From NCBI RefSeq assembly GCF_029867415.1, contig NW_026705330.1, positions 331,001 through 395,000 on the forward strand: DNA of 64,000 nucleotides. The letters run 5' to 3'. This document shows, one piece after another, positions 10,692 through 21,407 of this stretch (the first letter of the stretch is position 1; the number at the start of each line of letters is the position of its first letter). The translations under genes and the position numbers were made by a program. Origin of the DNA: Vicia villosa. Lineage: Eukaryota > Streptophyta > Magnoliopsida > Fabales > Fabaceae. Below the pieces are notes generated by a model. It was given only the letters and a program-made list of their open reading frames with translations, had not been told where the DNA came from and did no database searches.

Positions 10692-13661
10692 TATTTAATT
10701 CAGTTGTGCAAATACAGGGTTAACTCTCAGTTGTGGCATTGCTAAGGCTTATTTTGATAGGCTATTTGAAGGAAGAGTGGGAAATTATGCACCAGTACTA
10801 GATGTTATCCAGCCGGTTATCACAGAAGCTGATAACATATCCCTTACAGCGCCATTGGTGAAGGAGGAATTTTTTGAGGCTTTAAATGAGATGCATCCTG
10901 ACAAGGCTCCGGGGCCGGATGGTTTTAACCCGGCTTTCTATCAGCATTTTTGGTCCTTATGCGGTGAGGATATTTTTACTGAGGCTAAGATTTGGTTAGA
11001 CAGGGGCTTTTTTCCTTCATCTCTCAATAATACCAATATTTGCCTTATTCCGAAATGTATGAACCCCAACAATATGAAGGATTTGCGACCGATCTCGCTT
11101 TGTAATGTGGCATACAAAATTATCTCTAAAGTGTTGGCTAACCGATTGAAGAAATTTCTGGATAGGATTATTGGTGAGGAGCAATCGGCTTTTGTGGAAG
11201 GAAGGTCTATTCTTGATAATGCCATGATTGTGTTTGAAATTATTCATACTCTTAAGCGTAGGACGGTGGGAAATAATGCTCAATTAGCTTTGAAGATTGA
11301 TATTAGTAAAGCTTATGATAGGGTGGATTGGGGTTTTTTGCGTGGAATGTTACAGAGAATGGGTTTTACGGAGACTTGGATAAAGTGGATGATGATGTGT
11401 GTCACGTCGGTGAACTATTCTGTGCTGGTGAATGCAGATAGTGTTGGACCAATTCAGCCGGGCAGAGGTCTGAGACAGGGGGATCCTCTTTCCCTGTATC
11501 TCTTTATTCTTATTACTGAGGGCCTTTCGACTCTTATTAAAGGTGCCGTAGCTCGAGGAGACATTCATGGAGTCCAGATTTGTAGGGGGGCACCTAGTGT
11601 GTCTCACCTACTTTTTGCTGACGATTGTTTTTTATTTTGCAGGGCCAACTTGAATGAGGTGAATAATTTAATGGGGATCCTTAATCTGTATGCTGATGCT
11701 TCTGGACAAGAGATTAACTTGGCAAAGTCAAAGGTGTTTTTCAGTAGGAATCTTAGTCGACCAGCCCAACTTGATCTTGCTAACATTATGGGGGTGAGGC
11801 ATGTGTTGGGTACAGGAACTTATTTGGGTCTCCCTTCTCTTATAGGGCGACGAAAGAAGGAAATTTTTGCTTTTGTGAAGGATCGGATTTGGAGGAAGAT
11901 AAACTTGTGGCGGAGTAGACCTCTATCTAGAGCGGGGAAGGAGGTTATGATAAAATCAGTGCTTCAGGCGATCCCGTCTTATGTCATGAGCCTTTTTATT
12001 TTACCAGACGGGATTGTGGATGATATTGAAAAAATGTTGAATTCGTTTTGGTGGAGTGGCGGTCAAAATAATAGGGGTATCAGGTGGATGGCGTGGGATA
12101 AATTGACGGGGCCAAAGAATGATGGAGGGCTTGGGTTCCGTGATTTAAGGGCGTTCAACATGGCTATGGTTGCGAAGAGGGGCTGGCATCTCTTGTCAAA
12201 ACCTCAATCACTAGTTGCTCGATGTTATAAAGCAAGGTGCTTTCCTAGAATGTCTTTTTTAGATGCTAATCTTGGGAATAATCCTAGTTTTGCTTGGCGT
12301 AGTATCTGGCAATCTAGGAAAGTTTTGACTCTTGGTTGCAGGTGGAGTATTGGTGATGGTAGGAATATTCCGGTGATGTTTGCACCTTGGCTTAGGGGTA
12401 AAGTTGAAGGGTGTGTTCATGGACCTCAAAGACAAGGTGCGTATGATCTTTCGGTTCATGATCTCTTGTCTTCTAATGGAAAATATTGGGATATTCATGT
12501 TGTAAGAGACCTGTTTGATCCTGCTGTGGCTGAGATTATTATGCATGTTCCGTTAGTTGATGTGGTTGAAGATATGTGGATTTGGAAGCATGAGACTAGT
12601 GGTTGCTATAGTGTGCGGTCGGGGTATAAGTTGTGGAGGAAAGAACAGGGTCAGGCGGGTTTTAATAGAGTGGATGGGGACTGGTGTAGTCTTTGGAATA
12701 TTAAGGCCTCTCCAAGGGTTAAACATTTAATGTGGAGAATTTGTAGGGGCTGCCTACCAACTCGTGTTAGACTTTGTCAACATTATGTCTCTTGTCCGGC
12801 TTCGTGCCCCTTTTGTGAGAATCAGATGGAGGATACCTGGCATGTTCTGTTTGGTTGTGATGTTACTAACAGGTGTTGGAGAATAGCCGGTCTTTCAAAT
12901 GTTATCGACCCTCGGGTAGCTACTTTTGATAATGCTTCTTCTTTGATTCTAGATGTTTTTAGCCGCGAGGATAGTATGACGGCAGGGAGGGTTGCGGTAA
13001 TGATTGAGGTGTTGTGGAGGAATAGGAATAATATGATTTGGAATAATGAGAGTGAGAATTATTCCAAACTCGGTTTGCATGCTCTAGCTAGTTGGCAGGA
13101 ATGGCATATGGCTCAAGAGAGTGTCCCTCGGGCTCATGATCAGGTGCAAATTACTTCTTGGATCCCACCTCCGTTCGGAATGCTTAAATGTAATGTGGAT
13201 GCAGGTTTTAATAATATCCGTGGGACCTCGAATCGGGGCTGGTGCGTGAGGAATAGCATGGGCTCGTTTGTGTTTGCAGGAGCGGCATGGGATGTTGGTA
13301 TTTCTCCCGTTCTGGACATGGAGGCTTTGGCACTCAAGGAAGCTATGCTTAATGCTATTGATTTGGGTTTGGATCATGTTATCTTTGAGAGTGATTCCCA
13401 AAACGTGACTAATGCTATTCGATCCAACCATATTGGTACTTCTGAGTTTAGTTTTATTATCTCATCTATTAAGTCTTTGTTGCTCTCTTTTCCTAACTTT
13501 GAGGTAAAGTTTGTAAAACGCCAAGCGAATTCGATTGCTCATACGTTAGCAAAAGCGGCCGATTCTTGGACTAGGCGTAGTTTATTTTACACGATTCCTC
13601 CTTGTATTGAATCTTTATTATATAATGAAATGAGTTGAGTTTCTGTTTGTCAAAAAAAAAA
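10692..13661 (+). mobile_element. 5'-truncated L1-type LINE with 3' poly(A)
   Basis: The sequence enters directly into the reverse-transcriptase ORF with no 5' UTR, ORF1 or endonuclease domain, the usual result of incomplete target-primed reverse transcription. The frame ends at 13638 and is followed after 12 bp by a run of A (about 13652-13661). The 5' junction is near 10692, where the upstream MITE loses its end. No clear target duplication could be paired. Confidence 0.8.
10699..13638 (+). CDS. LINE reverse transcriptase - zf-RVT - RNase H protein (N-terminally truncated)
   Basis: An uninterrupted frame of about 980 codons opens at 10699, with no natural start since the element is truncated. 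The first candidate internal start is the GTG at 10777; the nearest ATG follows inside the RT domain. Domain order: RT fingers with PGPDGFNPAFYQHFW, then YDRVDW, GLRQGDPLS, and the catalytic FADD at 11614-11625; a zf-RVT domain with the pattern CPASCPFC...DTWHVLFGC near 12790-12860; and a C-terminal RVT_3-type RNase H with CNVDAGF, the acidic residue of ESDSQN and a terminal AHTLAKAA. One residue after GDPLS is Leu where Pro is usual in plant L1 elements. Absence of the endonuclease means no autonomous activity, but the open frame implies a fairly recent insertion. Confidence 0.88.
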   Translation, partial: FSCANTGLTLSCGIAKAYFDRLFEGRVGNYAPVLDVIQPVITEADNISLTAPLVKEEFFEALNEMHPDKAPGPDGFNPAFYQHFWSLCGEDIFTEAKIWLDRGFFPSSLNNTNICLIPKCMNPNNMKDLRPISLCNVAYKIISKVLANRLKKFLDRIIGEEQSAFVEGRSILDNAMIVFEIIHTLKRRTVGNNAQLALKIDISKAYDRVDWGFLRGMLQRMGFTETWIKWMMMCVTSVNYSVLVNADSVGPIQPGRGLRQGDPLSLYLFILITEGLSTLIKGAVARGDIHGVQICRGAPSVSHLLFADDCFLFCRANLNEVNNLMGILNLYADASGQEINLAKSKVFFSRNLSRPAQLDLANIMGVRHVLGTGTYLGLPSLIGRRKKEIFAFVKDRIWRKINLWRSRPLSRAGKEVMIKSVLQAIPSYVMSLFILPDGIVDDIEKMLNSFWWSGGQNNRGIRWMAWDKLTGPKNDGGLGFRDLRAFNMAMVAKRGWHLLSKPQSLVARCYKARCFPRMSFLDANLGNNPSFAWRSIWQSRKVLTLGCRWSIGDGRNIPVMFAPWLRGKVEGCVHGPQRQGAYDLSVHDLLSSNGKYWDIHVVRDLFDPAVAEIIMHVPLVDVVEDMWIWKHETSGCYSVRSGYKLWRKEQGQAGFNRVDGDWCSLWNIKASPRVKHLMWRICRGCLPTRVRLCQHYVSCPASCPFCENQMEDTWHVLFGCDVTNRCWRIAGLSNVIDPRVATFDNASSLILDVFSREDSMTAGRVAVMIEVLWRNRNNMIWNNESENYSKLGLHALASWQEWHMAQESVPRAHDQVQITSWIPPPFGMLKCNVDAGFNNIRGTSNRGWCVRNSMGSFVFAGAAWDVGISPVLDMEALALKEAMLNAIDLGLDHVIFESDSQNVTNAIRSNHIGTSEFSFIISSIKSLLLSFPNFEVKFVKRQANSIAHTLAKAADSWTRRSLFYTIPPCIESLLYNEMS

Positions 13662-14371
13662 TTCCGTAAATGAAAAAAAAAACATTAAACTCAAAACAAC
13701 ATTGAATAATTATCAAAAGACGTTAATTAAAGAGAGAAAAACAATAAGGGTTACATGATTTAGATAGTTAAGGCAAATTCCTATAAGGAAGATCTAATCT
13801 AAGAGAACTGTCCATTAATCCTTAAGGTATTCATAGCAATTACAATAGAAAACGAAATGATAAACTTACTATTGACTAGGGATGATTTCTTAATAATAAC
13901 TTTCGTTTCACCTTCACCTTAGCTCCAAAATGTCTTATTTTCAATAAAAATAGAATACTTAGTACCAAAATTAGACAAATGAAACTTTTTCCTTGGTTTA
14001 CAGTAAATGTTTATTGTAATGGGACAAATTTAATATGCGTAGTTTCCATCTTTCAGACTCCAATATTAAGGACATGCAGTCTAAATTGAAGCATCAGACA
14101 TTAATACATGTGATTATATTCAATATCTTTTTCAAATTATTGTGTTAATGTCCTTAACATGTTTAGTGTATGACAACATATGCATGTGTGAAATATTGTA
14201 AAATTTATACAACCAACAGAAAAAATTTCTTATATACAACTCATCACCTAAGGCAAGACTTTTGACTGTTCCATCCCCTCACAAAAATGATCATACAAAA
14301 ACAATCAGACATAAATTGAGGCCTGATTAATGATGGAACAGAAGCAAGAAGTTTGCAATATTACATATACC
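13662..14371. other. Intergenic region downstream of the polygalacturonase-like gene
   Basis: AT-rich, with a second short A-run at 13673. As the gene lies on the minus strand, the part next to 14371 holds its 3' UTR and polyadenylation signals. No other feature was recognised. Confidence 0.4.
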
Positions 14372-17300
14372 TCAGATTTCATAATCTATGTCTGTTACAT
14401 TCTGCGACGCGGCAGGCTTAACCAACTCTCCTTGCTCGTTGACCTGATCAAAATTCCGACACGGTTTCGGAAAAATGGTCCCTATTACCTGACCTTCCAC
14501 AAACGCGCACTGAAAGATATGTTTCTTTTTGTATGTTATCCCAACATTCATATCTTGGAAAGTCACATTTCTAACTGGAATCTCTTTGCTACCTTGAATT
14601 CGCACGGGAACACGAACTCCCTCGCCACGGACACTGATGAAGCTTATGTCTTTGAGAATTGGAAGCGCGGTAGGGTCATATCCGGCGTCAGGGTGTTCGT
14701 TGTAATCGGTTTTGATGACAATTCCAACACGGACGTTATGGAAAGTGAGATTTCGGTAAGTTATTTGGCGAACGTATCCGCCTCTTCCAGGTGCGGTTTT
14801 GATCCTGATGGCACGTCTAGATTCCCAAACAAGAATGTTTTCGATGGTGACGTTGGATACTCCGCCAGACATCTCACTTCCTATGGAGATGCCAGCACTG
14901 TCGCATTTCACACAAAGAGCAATATGCAGATTTAGAATCATCCAATGACTAACATTTTACGTGTTTCATAATGATCAATACTCTCTCTCATCCTATTTAT
15001 AAGAAAATGTTTACTCTTTAGATATATTGAATAACTAATGTTCTTGAACAATATATAGACCAGATATATTAATTATTCAATGAATCTAAAGAAGTAAATT
15101 TTTTTTATAAATAGGATCAGACGGAGTAACATTTTTCAACAAACGCATAAAGAACAAGATGATGAAAGATATGCAATAAGTAAAGTGAGTTGAGCTAGAA
15201 ATTTGCTTTACCTGACATTAGAACGAACGACAAGGTTTCGGATTAATATGTTCTTAGAAGGCTTTCCATAAGCAATTCCATATTGATCCCAGCCACTTTT
15301 TATCGCAATTGCATCATCCCCGACACTTATGTAACAATCCTCTATCAACATATCCTCGCAAGAATCTACTCATAACATAGAAACCGGGGCTTGTTAAACT
15401 TCTTCATACAACAAACCACCCGATCATATATTACGATGTGAAATTACTTATAGTATTTTGAAAAAGATACTTGCCTGGATCGATGCCATCAGTATTCGGA
15501 GCATGATATACGGGAGCCAATATCGTAACGTTTTTTATTGTAACGTTCTTGCAGTCATATGGATGAAGGGTCCAAAAAGGAGAGTTGCGCAAAGTAATAT
15601 TTGAGATCACAATGTCGCTAGACCACATGATCTGAACAAGTGGCCCCCTTGTGTGGTTGAGAAGTTTATTCAGATGTTTTGTCCACCATGTCTGTCCCTG
15701 TCCGTCTATGGTACCATTATGCCCTGTCCATATTATGAGAATATACAGTCAGAGAAAGCTCTAGATTATAGACCTTGTATGTCAAGTTCTTATGTCCGCC
15801 ATCGGTAGATAATCATATATAAGTAGTTTACAAGTCAATCTAAGTGCAGCCTCAATCATGAACAAGGATGAAAAACCATCACCTGTTATCACGACATCTT
15901 TAAGATGTTGACCATGAATCAAACTGCTATACCGCGGCCCAGGATGCTCCCTACCATATCCATATGAAGGCAAAGCCGGCATCAATGGCCAATACTTTTC
16001 ATCCTATCAATCATCATACAAAATAAGCAAAACAAAACTTTAATCAACCATCCCATTTATGCACATAAATAACAACCCAAGGAAAATGAAATTCAACAAA
16101 TCTCAAATAATTGTTATAATTGTCCACATTTTCCCTGGCAACAAATGATCCAGAATTTCACTGATATGCCCTATCCGTATAAACAAGTTTTATGCGGACA
16201 TCCAATCATATGTCACCATTATGCCACATGATCATATTAGTTCCTAAATACCTCTAGAATCATCTACTTAGTGAGATGTGGTTAAGTGCATACAATATCA
16301 ACAACCAAATCTTATCCAGAGTAGTCAATAGCGGGGCTATCCCGCTATATCGGAGCGGAGCAGAAGCCGACCGCTATGAGAAGAGCCTTAGTGGTGTAAC
16401 ACATTATAATGGACATTATAGGATAAATTGCCGGTAGGGGCGGAGCGGTTCCCAGCCTGGAGCGGATTCTGTCCTGCTATCATTTTCCCCTTTAAAAAAC
16501 CGAAATTACCCCTTAAATTTAAAAGGTTTTAAGAATAATTTTAGATTTTTCAATCAAATTTGAGTTGAGACTCAATCCTAATGGTCCTTCACCGACGTTT
16601 CTTCGTTCCAAAGAAAAGTCACATTCCTCCCTCCTCTCTCTCCACACTTCGTTTTTCTCTATGCACTTCATATGTTTATAAGTATTATTCATGTAATTTT
16701 TCTAAAAGAATGACCAAATCAAATAGCGGTCATCCTACTATACGCTATCCCACTATCCCATTTTTAGGTCAGCCGCTATTCGAGATTGACTACTCTGGAC
16801 TTATTCCACTAAGTAAGGTCAGTTACATAGATAACCATGCTTTTATACAAACTGTTAATCTCGAGATCTTTCTTAATAACTTCTCTTATAATTTTTCTAG
16901 ATCTTCCTCTACCTCTAGTTGTTCGACTCTCCACCATATAATCTACAGTCTTTACAACAGAATCTACATGTATTCTCTCTACATGCCCAAACCACTTAAG
17001 TCTATTTTCCCCCATCTTTTCTACTACCGGTTCTTCCTCAACACTCTCTAATATTGTCATATCTAATCTTATCACACATCCAATGGATTATAGTGCATGA
17101 GTAAACTATTTTGCATACATATACCTAAACTCATCAACAAATCCTAAAGCGAAAATGTACAAACAAACACAAAAGTCTACAACAAACACATCAGAAGGAA
17201 AAAAAGCACCTGAATTCCAAGAATGACAGCATCACGAGCTAGAAAAAGAGTCATATGACTAGTAAGATTAAACGGCGCAGTAAGCCAAAGACCAGGCGGC

Positions 17301-17584
17301 ACATTCAACTGAGCACCACCCTTATCCCCAAACTTAGACACAACAGAAACAACTCTTTCAAAAGCCTGAGTATTAACAGTAATCCCATCACCAACCCCAC
17401 CAAACTCAGTCAAATTGAACACCACAGGCCTCAGCTTCGGTGCATCCCAAACCATTTCCCCACCCAAAACCAAAAAACCATTAATCGCATTCTTCTGCCA
17501 CACCAGAAAAACCGAACCAAGAGCTGCAACAATTAGAAACACAAAGAAGAAACTTGTACTCTTGTGAGAGGTAAACGCCACCAT
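14372..17584 (-). CDS. Polygalacturonase-like glycoside hydrolase family 28 protein, 5 exons
   Basis: Coding exons on the minus strand: 17584-17210, 16003-15883, 15723-15475, 15365-15212 and 14897-14372. They sum to 1425 nt, 474 codons plus TGA, with all phases consistent. The start ATG is followed by a hydrophobic signal-anchor (about residues 11-30). GH28 parallel beta-helix motifs: NLTEFGGVGDG near the N terminus, DEKYWPLMP and NGTIDGQGQTWW, then NTDGIDPDSC, VGDDAIAIKSG, and IRIKTAPGRGG in the last exon. The segment that carries the catalytic His (GHG) in true polygalacturonases reads SAGISIGSEMSGGV here, so pectin hydrolysis is not assured. This is typical of the plant 'probable polygalacturonase' clade. 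The third intron has a GC donor. The first intron, 1.2 kb, carries nested transposons. Expected to be secreted or membrane-anchored and to act in the cell wall. Confidence 0.93.
14981..15126. mobile_element. Stowaway-type MITE in intron 4 of the polygalacturonase-like gene
   Basis: It starts CTCTCTCTCATCC after TA, ends GGATCAGACGGAG before TA, and has complementary arms (TCCTATTTATAAGAAAATGT against its counterpart at about 15090-15118). It is the same family as the damaged copy at 10550-10691. It lies between the last two exons, outside the splice signals. Confidence 0.78.
16285..17095 (-). mobile_element. RTE-type LINE 3' fragment in intron 1, split by a MITE
   Basis: On the minus strand 17075-16809 encodes a peptide with MGENRLKWFGHVER, TTRGRGRSRKIIREVIKKDL and VIYVTDLT, then a stop. 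That is the C terminus typical of plant RTE-clade LINE reverse transcriptases. After the stop, TGGAATAAG is interrupted by the MITE at 16317-16799. The tail resumes with ATAAGATTTGGTTGTTG, like the short simple-repeat tail of RTE elements. Only the last ~90 codons are present, so it is a dead 5'-truncated copy. Confidence 0.72.
16317..16799. mobile_element. hAT-like MITE with CCAGAGTAGTCAATAGCGG ends
   Basis: The left end CCAGAGTAGTCAATAGCGG and right end ...CTATTCGAGATTGACTACTCTGG are inverted. Blocks GGGATAGC/GCTATCCC recur inside both arms. Length is about 480 bp with no transposase. Flanks CTTAT on both sides suggest an eroded 8-bp duplication. The short frame at 16581-17051 is not a gene; it crosses from the MITE into the LINE. 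Confidence 0.65.
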
Positions 17585-17999
17585 GATTCTAATCTAACAC
17601 AGTGAATGAAGTTGATATGGAAAATGGTTATATGGGTTTTTTTCAAAATTCAATCTTTGGTGGGTTTTGGGGTCTCAATCGAGATTTGGTGAAGATTGAG
17701 TGTATTCAAAGTGAAGTTGATGGGGAAATGAGATGAATGATGTGTAATAGGAAATGGAATTGGTGATGATGTGATTAGAAGCAAGAGAAAGGACAGTGAT
17801 GTTGAGGATTTGGAAGATGACGGAGGTGCAGATCGCATGTTGTTGTTGTTGTTCATGTTCATGTTCGGAAATTTTAAGAGAAAGTAATGTTTTTGTTTTT
17901 CGGATCTAAACAACCTGCGATGTCTACTTGATTTTTTTAATGTATTATTTACTTTTATTTTAAAAATTTGTTATTTTTTTTTTACTCCTTTCTTCTTGT

Positions 18000-18006
<7 letters not shown>
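17585..18006. promoter_or_regulatory. 5' flank of the polygalacturonase-like gene
   Basis: Region immediately upstream of the minus-strand start codon. It contains a (TTG)n/(CAA)n-like stretch near 17838-17865 and pyrimidine-rich minus-strand sequence suitable for a leader. A frame at 17650-17913 shows no homology and is probably leader sequence. No firm TATA box was chosen. Confidence 0.35.

Positions 18007-18078
<72 letters not shown>
18007..18078. repeat. (TA)n microsatellite
   Basis: About 36 TA units, 420-490 bp upstream of the polygalacturonase-like start codon. Confidence 0.95.
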
Positions 18079-18083
<5 letters not shown>

Positions 18084-19121
18084 AGAAGAAGAAAAAAAAG
18101 TAAATAGGGGAGATTTAGGATTTGTTTGAATAAGTTTTGTATTTTTTCTGCGAAGGAATCAAAATTGATCGATGATCATAAGATGTAGATTTGAAGATTG
18201 TAATAGTGGATTTGAGCTTCTGATGTGGTGGAAGAGAAGTTGACATGCAAGAATAATATTTCAACGTTCAAATCAATATACGAGTAAAATGAATGAATGA
18301 AGTTTGAATTCAAATTGTATCTGAAAAACGGTGTGCATTGTTATTATGTAGGGATGTGGTTATAATAATTTGTTAATCTTTAGGCGTGGAATACGAAGAT
18401 TCGTATGACAGATTCTGAATTTAGACCATCTGCACTTTAGATCAGGTAACATACCTATTTCGCGAGTGCCACAATGAATTAGTGTGCTCTTTAGGTCGCA
18501 ACTATTAAACCTTCTAACTGACTCATAATAGTATTCATAGAACAAGATGCTTTGTATTCATTCTTTTTATTTTGAAGATGCATAATATTACAAATTTGTC
18601 ATTAAAAATTATATTTTTTAATTTTCAAAAGTAAAAGTTAAAACTTATAAAATCTATTTTAATTTTTAAAATTTATAAATATAAGATAATTTTTTAGAAA
18701 AATTGTAAAATTAGATAATCAAACAAGTTCTATTATTTTTAAGTTTTAAAAATTAAAAAACAATTTTACACTGCTAACTCAAACAAACAATTAGATTAAC
18801 TTTTAATTTTTAGATTTTTAAAATGTGTGTTTAAAAATTTGTTTCTAAAAATAGTTCAAACAAAAAAAAATACATATTTGTTAATTTTATTTTTGAAAAA
18901 TTGTTTTAAAGATAAAAATGAAAAAACTTGTTTAAAAAATTTATTATTAAAAACAATGAAAATATGTTTATTCTTTGTAATAATCAATTAACCAAGTCCA
19001 CTATCTATGTGGGTAAATTTCATTGAAATTGAAACAACTTAACCAATCTTGTCCTCGAGGGTAGTTCACCAAATTCATGAATGTCTTGTTCAATGTTCAC
19101 ATTGAATACTATTGTCAATTA
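18079..19121. other. AT-rich intergenic DNA without recognised features
   Basis: Purine-rich just after the microsatellite, then AT-rich with many A/T homopolymers. No gene was supported on either strand. Confidence 0.4.
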
Positions 19122-19401
19122 CTCCCTCCGTTTTTTATTATAAGTCGTTTTAGACTTTTCACACAGTTTAAGAAAAATAATAATTGTTGTATGAAAATGA
19201 GAAATTATGAAGGTTTTTACAAAATTATCCTTCATTAATGACATATAGAAGATAAATTTATATAATTGAAAGGAGAGAGTAATAAATATTTAAGGATATA
19301 ATAGGGAAAGTAACATTAATTATTCATTGGAATTGTAAAGCGACTTATATTTAAATACAAATTTTTTTTCCAAAACGACTTATAATAAAAAACGGAGGGA
19401 G
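19122..19401. mobile_element. Stowaway MITE, intact, TA target duplication
   Basis: The left end CTCCCTCCGTTTTTTATTAT is preceded by TA. The right end ATAATAAAAAACGGAGGGAG is its exact complement and is followed by TA. The arms continue with AAGTCGTTTTAGAC / AAAACGACTT. Length 280 bp, non-coding. This is a textbook plant Stowaway-type element. Confidence 0.93.
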
Positions 19402-20013
19402 TAGTCGCTAGTATTGTCTTTGAAAGTCAAATGTAAGGTCTACGTGATGTAATCACTAGAACTTCTTTATGATATTTATGTGTTGATGGGTGTTGTTACG
19501 TTTCTTTTATAGATAAGTGGTTATTGTTATGATAATGGAGTTGTGGAGGAGACTAAAGTCCATGGTCTAATGGTATTCATTTCACATTTATTAAGAAATG
19601 ATGGAGCTTAATAAAAAGAGATTTTGTAAGCACTTTGAAAGAATTTTACCAAAATGTCTTGCTCCCCCAAGACCAAGTCTCTTAGATGTTGACGAAAATT
19701 CTCGTAAATAAGTTAAAAGAGGTGTTAGGAAGCATGATATCAAATAATCCTTCGACTTTACTTCTAAATACACGACGTAAGAGATAGATGTTTATAATTG
19801 AAAATTGATTTTAAAAAATTGTATGATTTAGTTAGTTTGAAGTAATTTCAAATTCATATTTTAAAAAAAATAAAATTTCTTGAATACATAGATGAGGTAG
19901 ATGAAGTCATGCATTTTCACAATCACAATGTTTGTCTTGGTAAATGAAAGTCCAACTAAAAGATTTCATTATTTTTGGTATGAGAGTTGGATAATGAGGC
20001 TCATATTTATAAT
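19402..20013. other. Intergenic DNA without recognised features
   Basis: No coding frame of credible composition and no repeat boundary was seen apart from the flanking MITE and hAT-like element. Confidence 0.4.
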
Positions 20014-20879
20014 TAGGGGTGTTCAAAATTGAATCAGTTTAATAAAAAACTGTAAATTTAATCAAACTAAATTGAAAATTGTAAAAAAATTGTATTTAAT
20101 ACGGATGTATTTGGATCATGATAATACAAAACCGCGTGGTTTGCTTCGGTTTGCAACTTGTATTTTGCAAAATGAATCAAAATGCATTATATTATAACTC
20201 AAATTTCAGTTAACTCACATCCACCCTAAATCTAAATCTATTATGCTTTAATCTTACGAATACGAATGATTTTCTCTTTCTCACATTTAGGATTTCAGTT
20301 TCGGTCTTCTCAAATTTCTTCCAGCACTATATTGTATTCTTCTCCAAATACATATTGCCTATTCTTCTCTAATCTCTACTCTCTTATATTATTTCTTTCC
20401 CACCTTCTCATTTTTACGCTACTATTCTGTCTTTTCAATTTCTCTTTTATTGCACATCTTCTTCTCTAATATATCCTCTCTTTTGTTCTTTCTTTTTCCT
20501 CTTTACTAACTATTTTTTTATTTCATTATAATATTTTTGATATTGTTTTATGTTTATTATTCCACTTTTGTCTAATATGATTTTTACATATTAAATGGGA
20601 AGTTGTGATCCATTATGATGAATTTTATTGTTATTTAATAGTGTATGAATTACTAAATACAAAATTATGTTGTCATCTATATGTGTATGTATGATTCAAT
20701 AAAATTTTTGAAAAAAACTGAACCAACCGAACCAAATCAAATTGCATTGGATTGGTTTGAGTTGGTTCGATTTTATTTCTAAAAGTCAACTAAACCAAAC
20801 CAAACTGCATGTTTTTTCTCTTGCGATTCGGATGATTTTTTGCATAAAAACCGCACAAACCGCACTGCAAACACCCCTA
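20014..20879. mobile_element. Non-autonomous hAT-like element with 8-bp target duplication
   Basis: Termini TAGGGGTGTT and AACACCCCTA are inverted. The flanks TTTATAAT (20006-20013) and TTTATATT (20880-20887) match at 7 of 8 positions, the hAT-type duplication size. Subterminal regions carry many AACCGAACC/GGTTTGCTTCGG-type motifs in both orientations, as is common in plant hAT derivatives. The 866-bp interior has no transposase; the frame at 20266-20469 is low-complexity. Confidence 0.8.
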
Positions 20880-21217
20880 TTTATATTAGTCTAGAAACGA
20901 TTATTAAGTTTGGTTAAAAAATATGGTCATGGAAAGTTTCAAAAACTTTATGGTTAGATTTTGGAGAATAATATTTTGGAGGATTACGTCTATATTTTAA
21001 AATTATATGATATTTTTAAAAAATTTTAAAAATATATAGTTTTATAAGTTAATATAGTATGTTGTTTTCTTAAATTTTTAAATATAACAAACATATTTTA
21101 ATATATAGACACAATCTTTCAAAATCTTTTCTTTCAAAACCCAACTCTCAAATGAACGAACTCCTAAAGTAAATGATTGCTTACCTAACAACATTACACA
21201 ATTTTGAGTTGATAGAA
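20880..21217. other. AT-rich spacer
   Basis: Contains the right target-site copy of the hAT-like element and the left target-site copy of the next MITE (21209-21217); otherwise nothing was recognised. Confidence 0.4.
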
Positions 21218-21407
21218 AAGAAATGCTAACAACACTCTCTTTTGAACACTCTCTCAAACACTCACTTTCTTATTAGTTAAAATATGTGTGGGTCCTACTA
21301 CTTTATGTGGGACCAATTTTCAAAATGAGGGGCCCACACATGTTTCAACCAATAAGAAAGTGAGTGCTTGAGAGAGTGTTCAAAAGAGAGTGTTGCTAGC
21401 ACTCCTC
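21218..21407. mobile_element. MULE-like MITE with 9-bp target duplication
   Basis: A perfect 9-bp direct repeat TTGATAGAA occurs at 21209-21217 and 21408-21416. Inside, the ends are inverted: TGCTAACAACACTCTC on the left and the complement of GAGAGTGTTGCTAGCA on the right. Complementarity extends over about 75 bp per arm (TTTTGAACACTCTCTCAA, CACTCACTTTCTTATT). Length 190 bp, no coding capacity. The 9-bp duplication fits Mutator-like elements. Confidence 0.87.

Noticed and set aside
14330..14935. 201-codon plus-strand open frame
   Set aside because: Exact antisense of the last exon of the polygalacturonase-like gene, whose minus-strand product has clear GH28 motifs.
17650..17913. Minus-strand frame upstream of the polygalacturonase-like gene
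   Set aside because: Low-complexity Asn/Ser/Thr peptide in the likely leader/promoter; no domain.
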